The notes: generated by a model not told the origin, from the sequence alone. DNA of 64,000 nt from JAJRVM01 sp963700515 (GCA_963700515.1 CAVOXY010000048.1:496001-560000); one strand, 5' to 3'; positions 20,732-29,870 are shown, counted from the first letter of the stretch. Numbers and translations: made by a program.

Positions 20732-21335
20732 ATAGCCCAAGGCGTCAGTCGGCCGTAGCCTAAGAGGGGCGTCACACTGTCTGGTCTTGCTGACTTGGAC
20801 GACCGAAACGACTAGGGGCGTCACACTGTCTGGTCTTGCTGACTTGGACGGCCGAAACGATTAGGGAGTGCGGAATGCGCAATGCGGAGTGCGGAATCGA
20901 AATTGCACTCTTCACGCGGTTTCTCATCGGGCACTGCGCAATCCCGATTCGTGCCCCATCGAGCGGTCGGTGTCACAAACATGCGCGCATCGTGCGAGCA
21001 TGTTATCGACTAATACTCTCAGGCCCTCTCGCCCCAATCTACTCGGCCAACGCGCCGGATGACGCCGTGTAGATCTCCGGGAAAGACCACGTGCACGAAC
21101 TCCGCTAGATCGTAGATCGCGACCCACAAATAATCGTGAGTCCCCTGCCCTCTCTGATTGAGCCACAGATCAGCCATCTCGTTTGCCTCAAGACTCCCAT
21201 CCTATGACCTGAACAACGCCCTCCCGTCGAGGGGACTTGACTAGCCCAGGCAATCTGCGAAACTCACCAGCCCCGATAAAGTCTTCGCATTTCCCCTCTT
21301 TTTACAGTGTCAAGTCTCGGCTAGGAGCAGCATCG
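20732..21335. other. Intergenic region with tandem 49-bp duplication and GCGGAATGC-type simple repeats
   Basis: About 600 bp without a credible gene. It holds a 49-bp direct duplication (20765-20862) followed at 20866-20900 by a run of related words (GAGTGCGGAATGCGCAATGC, GGAGTGCGGAATCG). The rest shows nothing I can name. AGGAG at 21323-21327 serves the next gene. Confidence 0.6.
20765..20862. repeat. Tandem duplication, 2 x 49 bp
   Basis: AGGGGCGTCACACTGTCTGG begins both copies, at 20765 and 20814. The copies differ only at GACGACC versus GACGGCC and CGACT versus CGATT. Confidence 0.9.
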
Positions 21336-21794
21336 ATGGGAACCTGGAGTCTGGTCACGGTGGTCATGTGCGCTCAGATGGCGAACCTGGTGGATGTCGC
21401 CCCTGCCAAGGCACCTTTGCATGAGCACCCGACGCTGGTGCGCATGCTGGCGGAGAACAATCGCCTGCGAGAGAGCGTGGGGCTGCCACCGCAGAAGATG
21501 TCGCCGGAATTGACCAAGGCGGCCCAAGACCACGCCTGGTATATGGCTCGCACGGGCGATTTCAGTCACTACAGCAACGGTGGTCCGGACGGACGGGCGG
21601 CACGCCACGGCTTTCACGGCCTCTCTGGCGAGAACATTGCGATGGGACAGCCAACGGTTTCCAGCGCATTTCAGAGCTGGCGATCGAGTAGCGGTCATTG
21701 GTCGAATATCATCAGCCACAACACGCTGGTCGGTTTCGGGTATGGCATCAGCCCGGATGGCTCCTCGTATTGGGTCGCGATGTACGGGAATTGA
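21336..21794 (+). CDS. CAP (SCP/PR-1) domain extracellular protein
   Basis: 152 residues from ATG 21336, chosen because AGGAG sits 8 bases upstream and the protein then starts with a hydrophobic leader (MGTWSLVTVVMCAQMANLVD). The CAP fold is recognisable: LAENNRLRESVGLPP, LTKAAQDHAWYMARTGDFSH (CAP histidine), GENIAMG, then SWRSSSGHWSNIISHN (second histidine), and the terminal strand GYGISPDGSSYWVAMYGN. CAP proteins are secreted and have varied roles; the biochemical role here cannot be told. It converges with the ceramidase-like gene, the two stops being 38 bp apart. Confidence 0.85.
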   Translation: MGTWSLVTVVMCAQMANLVDVAPAKAPLHEHPTLVRMLAENNRLRESVGLPPQKMSPELTKAAQDHAWYMARTGDFSHYSNGGPDGRAARHGFHGLSGENIAMGQPTVSSAFQSWRSSSGHWSNIISHNTLVGFGYGISPDGSSYWVAMYGN

Positions 21795-21832
21795 TTGCGC
21801 CGCTCGGAACCAGCTTTCCTGTCGCGTCACGA

Positions 21833-23235
21833 TCAGGCGACGAGCCGCGTCAGCATGGCAGTTGCCGCGGCTGTCAGACTCCGGCCCACCGTGGAAACAA
21901 AGGGGGGTAGATCGAGGATTTTCGGCACGACAATCGCCGAGTATTCACTATCTTTGTACGCGGTGGGATCGGGCACGTAGCCCACGATATCGTCGGTGTA
22001 ACCGACGACCAACGTATCGGGCAAAGGTGAATCACGGCGGATTGTCAGCCCGTAGCAGCTGTAGAGTTCTGCCGGGTGAAAGACCACTGCCACGTCACCC
22101 AGTTGCAGCGCGGTGACCGGCACCGGCATCTGATTCTGGCTCATGTCGCGTTGAGCTGCACTGCGAAACCAGTCTTCCGCAAAACCGGCATCCACCCACG
22201 GACCGCTGGCACACTTCGCCGGTTCTTTGCGATACTCCTCCAGCCACTGCCCGAACAGTCCCATGTCGAAGGGAAGCGCCACCTGTTGTGTGAGCATTTG
22301 TAGTTCGTCGGTCTTGACTTGTCGAGCGCCATCAAGTGCACGGGAGATCGCCGCGGCGACCGGACCGGCGGTGTTTTCGGCAGTCCCAATCCAGTGCTCG
22401 GCGTCGCCTGCATTCACGTCGCCGCAATGGCCTTGCAGCAGCGACGGCGCAAGGTTGTGCTTGGGTCGAATGAGTTCGGCAACCAATCCAGGCCAATCGG
22501 GGCCAGCCTGGTCATCGCTGTAGCAGACCGGATGTGCCGAGAAATGGTACCAGAGCAGATTCGACTTGCCCTCGCCACGTTCAAAGTGCAGCACGTGCAC
22601 CATGGTGTCCAGCCAACGGTCGGCGTCGGTTGAATCAGCGACAAACTGCTCGTCGGTTTTCCAGGTCTTTGTCGTGCGGTTGTTACTTGCTCCAGCCGCC
22701 CGGCTCTTTCCCACGTAGAGCGCGGTGTGAGCCAAGTCGGCCTTCGCCCTTTCCACGGCTCGGAGAATGCCTTTCTCGACCGACGCCATGTACTCGGACG
22801 AAAGTGCTCCCCATTGTCGTAAGTAACAAAGCGTGGGCGTGGAGTGCGTATGAGTCGCACAGAGACGCACGTTCGCAGCCGGAATGCCAACTTGCTGCGC
22901 GATCAGCTGTTGCACCCGGGCGGTCATTTCCGAAGAAACACAGATCAGATCCAGCGACACGATGGCCGCGAGCGCTATCTCCGCGGCGCAGCACGAGTGC
23001 TCGAGCGGCTGTCGATTGGCGAATGCCGGTGATCCGACGTTCCTGGCCGGCAGGACGATGAAAACCTGCCATCTCAATCCCTAGCGGCGGGGTGATATCC
23101 ACCACCCCTTCACCAACCTCTAACGCCGACTGACGCTCGGCTTGCCAGACAACTGCGAACGGGCCACGCCATGGCCGCGGCACCGGCAGCGGCCGTCACC
23201 AGAAATGAACGTCGCGAAGGCAGTTCCCGTCTCAT
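21833..23235 (-). CDS. Neutral/alkaline ceramidase-like hydrolase with Tat leader (two frame breaks)
   Basis: About 466 residues after correction. The start ATG 23235 is preceded by GGGGAG and opens a Tat leader (MRRELPSRRSFLVTAAAGAA). Near 23139 one extra base separates the leader from ERQSALEVGEGVVDITPPLG, and near 22976 another separates ARALVLRRGD from ALAAIVSLDLICVSSE. The catalytic region is intact: CATHTHSTPTLCYLRQWG (HTHS nucleophile motif of the family), WYHFSAHPVCYSDDQAGPDW and LLQGHCGDVNAGD. The family cleaves N-acyl chains from ceramides; many bacterial members act on unknown N-acyl substrates, and this one lacks the usual C-terminal Ig-like domain by length. Its export as a folded enzyme is inferred from the RR leader. 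Confidence 0.82.
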
Positions 23236-23271
23236 TGTTGCTCCCCCCATCCTAAATCCCCTCTCGTCCTT

Positions 23272-23313
23272 CTTACTCTTACTCTTACTCTTACTGTTAC
23301 TCTTGCTCTGACT
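23272..23313. repeat. CTTACT hexamer array, locus 1
   Basis: Four perfect CTTACT units followed by GTTACT, CTTGCT and CTGACT. The same hexamer forms arrays at 43775-43810 and, inverted, 55568-55603. Confidence 0.9.
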
Positions 23314-23642
23314 CGTTTTTGCCTCTCGTGCTCATCGTCCGGTTCCTCACACCGCTGAGGCAATTCGGCACACCCCTTCACCTGACAACGCCGCAGCCAC
23401 CAACTGTAGCCCGCGGGCGACCTGCCTACGGGGTGCCGATCATGATACCACTGTGGCATGTCGAAAGGGACCATTCATAGATGATTAGCCGGGAACGGAC
23501 AGTGAGCCGTACGACGAGTTGCCCACGTCCCACTAGAGGGGCGGGATGTGCCTGGTTGTGGCCACATTTCCGGCCGCCGGCGGCAAGAATTCGACTTCCG
23601 CGGAAACTACTACTACTGTAAACCGTGGCCGACGTCGCGCCA

Positions 23643-23860
23643 GGCCGTAGCTGAAGCCGCCAGGCTTCAGGCCGTAGCTGAAACCGCCAGGCTTCTGGCC
23701 GTAGCTGAAACCGCCAGGCTTCAGGCCGTAGCCGAAACCGCCAGGCTTCAGGCCGTAGCCGAAACCGCCAGGCTTCAGGCCGTAGCCGAAACCGCCAGGC
23801 TTCAGGCCGTAGCTGAAGCCGCCAGGCTTCAGGCCGTAGCTGAAGCCGCCAGGCTTCAGC
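23643..23860. repeat. Array of eight 27-bp hairpin units
   Basis: Each unit contains CTGAAGCC-GCCA-GGCTTCAG, an 8-bp stem with a 4-base loop, linked by GCCGTAG. The stems begin at 23651, 23678, 23705, 23732, 23759, 23786, 23813 and 23840. Several units carry CTGAAACC or CCGAAACC, leaving a mismatch or wobble pair. GTAGCTG is shared with the inverted repeat at 56878-56941. Confidence 0.9.
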
Positions 23861-23913
23861 AGCCGCATGGCAGGCCACCAGGCTCCAGCAATATCGGGCG
23901 TATCATGGATTCG

Positions 23914-24017
23914 GCTGAGCCCTCGGCGGGCTCAGCTACGGCGGGCTCAGCTACGGCGGGCTCAGCTACGGCGGGCTCAGCTACGGAGGGCTCAGCTACG
24001 GAGGGCTCAGCTACGGA
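23914..24017. repeat. Hairpin followed by six 15-bp repeats
   Basis: GCTGAGCCC-TCGGC-GGGCTCAGC (23914-23936) is a perfect 9-bp hairpin. Its right half continues as a 15-bp tandem repeat, GGGCTCAGCTACGGC, at 23928, 23943, 23958, 23973, 23988 and 24003; the last three carry GGAG instead of GGCG. It looks as if one arm of a palindromic element was amplified. Confidence 0.88.
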
Positions 24018-24087
24018 GGGCGAGGCTAGCAAGCGTCGATCGTCGACGTGTGCGAATTCTCTGAGCGGACCAATGGGAGTTTCCAGT

Positions 24088-25251
24088 ATGAAATCTGTCG
24101 TCTGCAATGTATGTGGCATGGCTGCCGCAGTGGCCTGTCTGGCCTTGATCCTGAATCGCCCCGCGGGAGCCGAGGCCCCAGAGAAGCAAGAGGTCAAAGA
24201 AGTCACTTCGACGGTGGTGGTCCAGGCTGATCAGGTCGACACCGACGTGGCCGAGGCTCTGCAGAAAACGCTGCACGAGCAAATGGAAGGGTTGCCGCAG
24301 GAAATCCACGAGAAGATCAAACAGAAACTGCAGGCGGTGAAAGGGCTGCAGCACTTCAAGGTGGAAGCTCATCCCGTCCACAAAATCATCTCGGCCAGGC
24401 AACCGGACAGAAAGCCGGGCGAAGCGGTCAGGACCATTGTCGTGACCGTTGATGGTGACGGCCAACCGAACGTTCAAGAAGTCACGACTGGTGAAACCGC
24501 AGCCAAGGCCAAGAAGCGGGTCGAAGCCAAATTGAAGAAGGCGGCCGAGGCTCACAAAAAGGCCGACGGACAGCAGAAAGTCACGATCACGACCCAAGCC
24601 TCCCCGGACCGAGAAGAGAAGCAGATCCGCATTGCCAGTGCGGTGGACGACGATGAGATTTCCGCCAAAGAGGTGGCGAAGACGGTGACGGTGACATTGG
24701 AGGACGGTAAGCTGGTCGTCAATGGCAAACCGCTTGAGCTGCCCATCTTCACGAAATCTGGCGAGTGTGAGATCAAGGTGGAAGTGAAGAACGCCGCGGG
24801 TGACGAAGCCAAGAAGGCCGTTCGCCGCAAAATGATCTTCATGGGCGAAGATGGTAAGGCCCAGGAATTCTCATTTGATGACGTTGACGTAGATCATTTT
24901 GTGGTGGGTAAACCACACGCCGAAAAGACAGCCACGGCCACCGCTCACGCGGTGATTGTTGCCATAGACGCGGACCAGAAGGACGGTGAAGGGCAGAAAG
25001 CGCGAGTCCATACATGGACGATGCAGCTCGACCCCAAAATGGTGAAAGGCCCCCACAACGTGCTGATGCTCGGATCGGCAGGCGGCCGTTCGCCCCTGCC
25101 GCATGCCGTCCATTTCGATCCGGCACAAGCTGACAAGAGTCATGCCGAGGTCAGGAAACGCCTGAAGGGCATCGAAAGCGAATTGAAGAAGATCCGCAAA
25201 CTGCTGGAACAAATGCAGAAAGGTGACCACGAAGAGGACGACGACGACTAG
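24088..25251 (+). CDS. Secreted Lys/Glu-rich protein of unknown function with acidic C-terminus
   Basis: 387 residues from ATG 24088, preceded by GGGAG 8 bases upstream; the open frame extends left only through repeats. A signal peptide is clear (MKSVVCNVCGMAAAVACLAL to AGAEA). The mature part is rich in Lys, Glu, Val and Ala, with helical stretches (QEIHEKIKQKLQAVKGLQHF; KAKKRVEAKLKKAAEAHKKA) alternating with repeated beta-like segments of similar shape (VRTIVVTVDGDGQPNVQEVT; VAKTVTVTLEDGKLVVNGKP). It ends in a coiled coil (SELKKIRKLLEQMQK) and EEDDDD. I do not recognise a family. A hairpin terminator follows 60 bp downstream, so it is a single-gene unit. Confidence 0.8.
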   Translation: MKSVVCNVCGMAAAVACLALILNRPAGAEAPEKQEVKEVTSTVVVQADQVDTDVAEALQKTLHEQMEGLPQEIHEKIKQKLQAVKGLQHFKVEAHPVHKIISARQPDRKPGEAVRTIVVTVDGDGQPNVQEVTTGETAAKAKKRVEAKLKKAAEAHKKADGQQKVTITTQASPDREEKQIRIASAVDDDEISAKEVAKTVTVTLEDGKLVVNGKPLELPIFTKSGECEIKVEVKNAAGDEAKKAVRRKMIFMGEDGKAQEFSFDDVDVDHFVVGKPHAEKTATATAHAVIVAIDADQKDGEGQKARVHTWTMQLDPKMVKGPHNVLMLGSAGGRSPLPHAVHFDPAQADKSHAEVRKRLKGIESELKKIRKLLEQMQKGDHEEDDDD

Positions 25252-25311
25252 GCCGCAGCGGGCCTCCCAACCGTCCTGAGAAGCCACCTATCAGGCTCGT
25301 ACGTGTGACCG

Positions 25312-25353
25312 GCGGGTAGACTGTATGAGGCAGTCTGCCCGCTTTGTTCTTTT
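25312..25353 (+). terminator. Rho-independent terminator after the secreted protein gene
   Basis: GCGGGTAGACTG (25312-25323), loop TATGAGG, CAGTCTGCCCGC (25331-25342): a 12-bp stem with a single T-G wobble, followed by TTTGTTCTTTT. Between it and 25569 nothing else was recognised. Confidence 0.8.
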
Positions 25354-25569
25354 GTCCTCAGGACCCTCGCGACACCGGTCCGGCCCTGCGGTCGCTCCCT
25401 GCCAATTGAAAACCCTCCCGGTCTCAACTACGGTATGCTCATAACCGGTGGGGACCAGACATGCTGTCTGTCCGAGTTCTGAAGCATCTGTGCGATGACA
25501 ACGGGATCTAGGTAGCTTTCGTTTATGTCGCACTGTTGCCATTTTAGGAAAGGGACCAGGTCCGATTTC

Positions 25570-26913
25570 ATGAGACATTACCTCAACTTTGCTCGGACGG
25601 TGACGTCTGTCGGCATCGTCACACTGCAGTGCCTATTCAGTTCTTCGACAGCTGCAGCCGCTCCGATGGCCTTTGTGCATGCTCGGATCATCCCAATTGC
25701 CGGTCCGGAGATCTCCGATGGGGTGTTGGTCATCGACGCCGGCAAGATTCTGGCTGTGGGTCCTTTTGGCCAGACTGCGATCCCCGGCGACGCCGCACAA
25801 GTTGAGTTGGCGGGGCGTGTGATCATGCCGGGTTTGATTTGCACACACAGCCACATCGGAGGGATCGGGGCTGCGGACGGTAGCCAACCGATCCAACCGG
25901 GCGTACGTGTGGCCGACTCGTTGAACGTGCGCGATTCGGGTTTCAAGCGCGCGTTGGCCGGTGGATTGACAACACTCAACATCATGCCCGGCTCGGGACA
26001 CTTGATCAGCGGCCAGACGGTCTACGTCAAACTCCGGTTTGCTGGCGGCACGCCCAAGACAATTGACCAGTTGTTGATTACCGACTCGAATGGAAAACCG
26101 CTGGGCGGACTGAAGATGGCCAACGGAACGAATTCGATCCGCAGCGCTCCCTGGCCCGGCACGCGGGGCAAATCGGCCTATCTGGTTCGCGAGCAGTTCA
26201 TCAAGGCTCGCGAATACCAGGCGGCCATTTCCCGGACCGCGGAGGATCCGGCAAAGATGCCTCCCTACGACGAGCATCTTGCCACCTTGATCGAGGCCAT
26301 GAATGGCACCCGAATCGTGCATCATCACACGCACCGGCACGACGACATCATGACGGTTCTTCGCCTGGCGCAGGAGTTTCAACTTCACGTGGTCCTGCAT
26401 CACGTCAGCGAAGGTTGGGCGGTGGCCAAGGAAATCGCACAGGCCAAAGTCCCCTGCTCCATCATCTTGATTGACTCACCAGGCGGCAAACTCGAGGCGC
26501 AATACCTGCGTTTCGAAACCGGCAAAATCCTGTCCGAGGCCGGCGTGCGGGTGGCCTTTCATACGGATGACTGGATTACCGACTCGCGCGTCTTCAACCG
26601 CATGGCCGCCCTGGCGGTGCGAGCGGGTATGTCGCGTCAGGCGGCGTTGGAAGGCCTGACGCTCGCCGGCGCGGAAATCCTCAACCTCCAAGACAGAATC
26701 GGCTCGCTGGAACCGGGCAAGGATGCGGATTTCGCAGTGCTGAGCGGCGATCCCTTAAGTGTTTACACACATGTGCTACAAACTTGGGTGGAAGGCGAGA
26801 AGGCCTTTGATTTCTCGGATCCCCAGGATCACCTGTACGCCGTCGGAGGCTACGGTGCCGGCCACGACCAATCACCCTATTACTGCTGCTTCGCCAATGG
26901 AGACCAGGAATGA
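25570..26913 (+). CDS. Amidohydrolase, imidazolonepropionase-like, exported
   Basis: 447 residues from ATG 25570, which gives a signal peptide (RTVTSVGIVTLQCLFSSSTA) ending at AAAA; an ATG at 25525 would add 15 residues without a better ribosome site. Amidohydrolase features: N-terminal beta-sandwich (GVLVIDAGKILAVGPFGQTA), metal-binding HxH in MPGLICTHSHIGG, later histidines in IVHHHTHRHDDIM and LHVVLHHVSEG, and the catalytic Asp in VAFHTDDW; C-terminal sandwich closing with IGSLEPGKDADFAVLSGDPL. So the metal site appears complete. The substrate is unknown; family members hydrolyse cyclic amides or peptides. Its stop overlaps the start of the next amidohydrolase (ATGA), indicating coupled translation. 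Confidence 0.88.
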   Translation: MRHYLNFARTVTSVGIVTLQCLFSSSTAAAAPMAFVHARIIPIAGPEISDGVLVIDAGKILAVGPFGQTAIPGDAAQVELAGRVIMPGLICTHSHIGGIGAADGSQPIQPGVRVADSLNVRDSGFKRALAGGLTTLNIMPGSGHLISGQTVYVKLRFAGGTPKTIDQLLITDSNGKPLGGLKMANGTNSIRSAPWPGTRGKSAYLVREQFIKAREYQAAISRTAEDPAKMPPYDEHLATLIEAMNGTRIVHHHTHRHDDIMTVLRLAQEFQLHVVLHHVSEGWAVAKEIAQAKVPCSIILIDSPGGKLEAQYLRFETGKILSEAGVRVAFHTDDWITDSRVFNRMAALAVRAGMSRQAALEGLTLAGAEILNLQDRIGSLEPGKDADFAVLSGDPLSVYTHVLQTWVEGEKAFDFSDPQDHLYAVGGYGAGHDQSPYYCCFANGDQE

Positions 26914-28223
26914 AACGTGTGCAATGGGCCGGCTGTGGTCTCTTTCTCGCCCTTCAGGCAGTGGCCGCGCTGGCCGGAGCGCAAATCGCTGTGCAAGGCG
27001 AAACTGTCTACACCATGGCAGGGCCCCCCATCGCCAACGGCGTGGTGCTTGTGCAAGACGGGAAGATCTCGGCAGTCGGGCGCGCTGCCGATACGCCGAT
27101 TCCCGCAGGGATGCAGGTGCTCCGCGCCAAAATCGTGACACCCGGCCTGATCGATGCTCACAGCACGGTGGGGCTCTCCGGACTGTTGAATCAACCACAA
27201 GATCAGGAGCAGCTGGAGCATTCCACTGCCATGCAGCCCGAACTGAGAGCGCTGGACGCCTACAACGCGCACGACCGTCTGATTTCCTGGATTCGCAGTT
27301 TTGGCGTCACGACCATCCACACCGGCCATGCACCGGGGGAACTGATCTCTGGTCAGACGATGATCGTCAAGACGGTGGGAAACACAGTTGACGCAGCGAT
27401 GTTGGTGCCAGCCAGGGCGGTCGCCTGTTCGCTAATCTCTGACGCCAGAAAATCAGGCAGCCAATCACCCGGCACGCGCGGCAAAATGATGTCGATGCTG
27501 CGAGCCGAGTTGATCAAAGCTCAGGAGTATGCTGCCAAACTAGCCGCCGCCGAGAAAAACACTACCGAGAAAAACACTACCGAGAAGGACACTGCAGCAA
27601 CTGCCGCGGCGGCAACCGATCCTCCGGACCAGGCGACCCCCGCCAAGCCGGATCCCCCACCGCGTGACTTGCACCTCGAAGTGTTGGTGCGTGTCCTGCG
27701 TGGCGAATTGGCCCTGATGGTCACGGCCGACCGGGCGCAGGACATTGCCAGCGCGCTGCGTTTGGCCCGGGAGTTCAACATCCCCGTATGGCTTGACAGT
27801 GCCGCCGAGTCGTATTTGTTGGTGGATGAGATCAAGCAGGCAGGAGTCCCGGTATTGCTCCACGCCACCATGGCTCGTGCGGCGGAAGAACGCGAAAACC
27901 TGAGTTTTGAAACGGCCTCGAAGCTCATCGCTGCCGGTATCCCCGTGGCGTTACAGAGCGGGTTTGAGAGCTATGTGCCCAAGACGCGCGTCGTGCTGTT
28001 CGAGGCGGGGCGAGCCGCAGCCAATGGCCTCACCTTTGAGCAGGCTCTGGCTACGATCACCATCGATGCCGCGCGGATCCTCGGAATCGAGAATCGCGTC
28101 GGATCGCTGGCAAAAGGCACAGATGGCGACCTGGCCCTTTATGATGGCGACCCCTTCGAGTATACAACGCATTGTCTCGGCACGGTCATCGACGGGCACC
28201 TTGTCAGTCAGGTGGTCCGTTGA
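26910..28223 (+). CDS. Amidohydrolase-fold protein lacking metal ligands (probable pseudoenzyme), exported
   Basis: 437 residues, ATG overlapping the previous stop by four bases. Signal peptide MKRVQWAGCGLFLALQAVAA. The fold markers are those of its neighbour: GVVLVQDGKISAVGRAAD, VTPGLIDAHSTVGLSG, APGELISGQTMIVKT, and the closing VGSLAKGTDGDLALYDGDPF. The residues for catalysis are not: HxH reads AHST, the mid-barrel histidines are replaced (LALMVTADRAQDI, IPVWLDSAAES), and the Asp position reads VALQSGFES. A low-complexity insert with a small duplication (EKNTTEKNTTEKDT) and Pro-rich tail sits at about residues 214-245. I infer a structural or regulatory partner of the upstream enzyme. Confidence 0.85.
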   Translation: MKRVQWAGCGLFLALQAVAALAGAQIAVQGETVYTMAGPPIANGVVLVQDGKISAVGRAADTPIPAGMQVLRAKIVTPGLIDAHSTVGLSGLLNQPQDQEQLEHSTAMQPELRALDAYNAHDRLISWIRSFGVTTIHTGHAPGELISGQTMIVKTVGNTVDAAMLVPARAVACSLISDARKSGSQSPGTRGKMMSMLRAELIKAQEYAAKLAAAEKNTTEKNTTEKDTAATAAAATDPPDQATPAKPDPPPRDLHLEVLVRVLRGELALMVTADRAQDIASALRLAREFNIPVWLDSAAESYLLVDEIKQAGVPVLLHATMARAAEERENLSFETASKLIAAGIPVALQSGFESYVPKTRVVLFEAGRAAANGLTFEQALATITIDAARILGIENRVGSLAKGTDGDLALYDGDPFEYTTHCLGTVIDGHLVSQVVR

Positions 28224-28275
28224 AGCGCTGGCGTGCAGCGCTCGCCACCCACTATTCGTGCAGGATCTTGCCGTC

Positions 28276-29430
28276 ATGACCGATCATTCCTTCCCTCGCC
28301 GAAGTCTCTTATCTGCCACCGCCTTGGGACTGGCCTCCAGTGCGATTACCAGCGACATGGCGATTGCCGGCGACGTGGCGGAACAACCGCGGACTGGGGA
28401 GAAGCGTGCGGGACTGCCCCAGCCGGGCGCGTTTCCGGTACTGGCGATTTCGTCTGCCAACGGGCTCTCGGCCACGAAGAAGGCCTACGAACTGATTGTC
28501 GAGGGGAAAGATCCGCTGGAAGCGGTCGTGGCGGGTGTGGCGATTGTGGAAGCGGATCCGCAGGACACTTCCGTCGGTTATGGCGGTGTGCCGAACGAAG
28601 AAGGGATCGTGGAACTGGATGCGGCCGTGATGCACGGCCCCTCGCACCGTGCGGGCGGCGTGGCCGCCCTGCGGAACATCAAGCATCCGGCCCAGGTGGC
28701 GATGAAGGTCATGCAATTGACCGATCATGTGCTGCTGGTGGGAGAAGGGGCGCTGCGATTCGCTCGCGCCTTGGGATTCCAGGAAGAGAATCTGCTCACC
28801 CAGCGAGCTCGTAAAATCTGGCTGCATTGGAAACTGTCCCACTCGGATAACGATGACTGGATCGCTCCACCCAGTAAAGAGGACGATCCGGACACGGCGG
28901 CTTTTTTCGAAGAGCATCGCGCACCGGTGCAGATCGCCGGCCAAACGCGCTATCAGTTTCGCCGTCCCACGGGTACGATCCATTGTTCCGCCATGAACTC
29001 CAACGGCGACATCTCCTGCACGACAACCACCAGTGGTCTGGCCTTCAAAATCCCTGGGCGCGTCGGTGATTCGCCGATTATCGGTGCCGGGCTATACGTC
29101 GACAACGAGATCGGGTCGTGTGGCAGCACGGGGCGCGGTGAAGCCAATCTGCAGAACCTGTGCAGTTTTGCTGCCGTGGAACTGATGCGCGGCGGTATGT
29201 CGCCGAGCGATGCCGGCCTGGAAATCTGTCGCCGGGTGGCCAAACATACCCAGCGACCGGATCTCTTGGACGACCAGGGCCGCCCCAATTTTGGACTCAA
29301 GTTCTACCTGCTCGATAAAGCCGGTCGCCACGCAGGAGTCACGCTGTGGGGTCCCGCCCAGTACGCTGTGACGGACGCTCAGGGAACCAGGCTGCAGGAC
29401 TGCGTCTATCTCTACGAGACTCCCCAGTAG
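28276..29430 (+). CDS. N4-(beta-N-acetylglucosaminyl)-L-asparaginase (aspartylglucosaminidase family), Tat-exported
   Basis: 384 residues from ATG 28276, with a Tat leader (SFPRRSLLSATALGLASSAI). It belongs to the Ntn-hydrolase glycosylasparaginases: LEAVVAGVAIVEADPQDTSV GYGG in the alpha part, then the autoprocessing site and beta part RPTGTIHCSAMNSNGDISC, with Thr of GTI as expected nucleophile, TSGLAFKIPGRVGDSPIIGA and YVDNEIGSCGSTGRGE. These enzymes cleave the GlcNAc-Asn bond after proteolysis of glycoproteins; bacterial relatives may act on other N4-substituted asparagines. It lies 52 bp after the amidohydrolase pair on the same strand, likely one operon for extracytoplasmic amide hydrolysis. 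Confidence 0.9.
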   Translation: MTDHSFPRRSLLSATALGLASSAITSDMAIAGDVAEQPRTGEKRAGLPQPGAFPVLAISSANGLSATKKAYELIVEGKDPLEAVVAGVAIVEADPQDTSVGYGGVPNEEGIVELDAAVMHGPSHRAGGVAALRNIKHPAQVAMKVMQLTDHVLLVGEGALRFARALGFQEENLLTQRARKIWLHWKLSHSDNDDWIAPPSKEDDPDTAAFFEEHRAPVQIAGQTRYQFRRPTGTIHCSAMNSNGDISCTTTTSGLAFKIPGRVGDSPIIGAGLYVDNEIGSCGSTGRGEANLQNLCSFAAVELMRGGMSPSDAGLEICRRVAKHTQRPDLLDDQGRPNFGLKFYLLDKAGRHAGVTLWGPAQYAVTDAQGTRLQDCVYLYETPQ

Positions 29431-29870
29431 CTTCACGATGCCGTCGGCCGCCATGTTGTTGCCGGTCTGGAGCGTTGCCCAGCACATACCCCTCCGCGCG
29501 GAAGAAGTCCCTAGACGGTCGTGCTCATGAGGTCGCAGCTTCGTGTCCGCTTCGACCCCGGTTGAACCGGGGCCGGCACCGGACTGAGGAGGACATGTCG
29601 GGCGGCACTGTTAGACATTCAGTTCGGCGTCAGCCGCGCCTGGCCATTTACGGCGATCCATCCGTCGCCAGGCAAAAAAACATGCTCGGTGATTTGCCGC
29701 CCCCCCCTGAATACGAGACAATTGGGAAACCGCTGCCCGCAAAACACCGCGTCTTACGCCGCAAGTGCTCCAAAGACGGACTAGCATGGCGCGAGATCCG
29801 GAGCTATCGGGCCAGGAAACAGCACACATAACAGCACAGATAACCACAGACACTCGACAGGAGTAATACC
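29431..29870. other. Intergenic region with a small hairpin
   Basis: 440 bp. CCCCGGT-TGA-ACCGGGG at 29556-29572 is a perfect 7-bp hairpin without a following T-run, so not a classical terminator. AGGAG 8-9 bases before 29871 is the ribosome site of the next gene. Nothing else was recognised. Confidence 0.5.

Larger units (their letters stand above)
23236..24087. other. Long divergent spacer filled with simple and hairpin repeats
   Basis: 852 bp between the ceramidase-like gene (minus) and the secreted protein gene (plus). It holds a CTTACT hexamer array, an array of 27-bp hairpin units, and a 15-bp array nucleated by a hairpin, all listed separately. Long open frames through it (AVAETARLQ and GSATAGSATEG readings, and their antisense) are by-products of repeats whose period is a multiple of three. 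Confidence 0.75.

Noticed and set aside
23643..23860. CRISPR array (27-bp repeats)
   Set aside because: Repeats are directly adjacent with no variable spacers and no cas gene is near; each unit is a hairpin.
23548..24087. Extension of the secreted protein gene through AVAETARLQ and GSATEG repeats
   Set aside because: The signal peptide and ribosome site lie at 24088; the extension is translated intergenic repeat.
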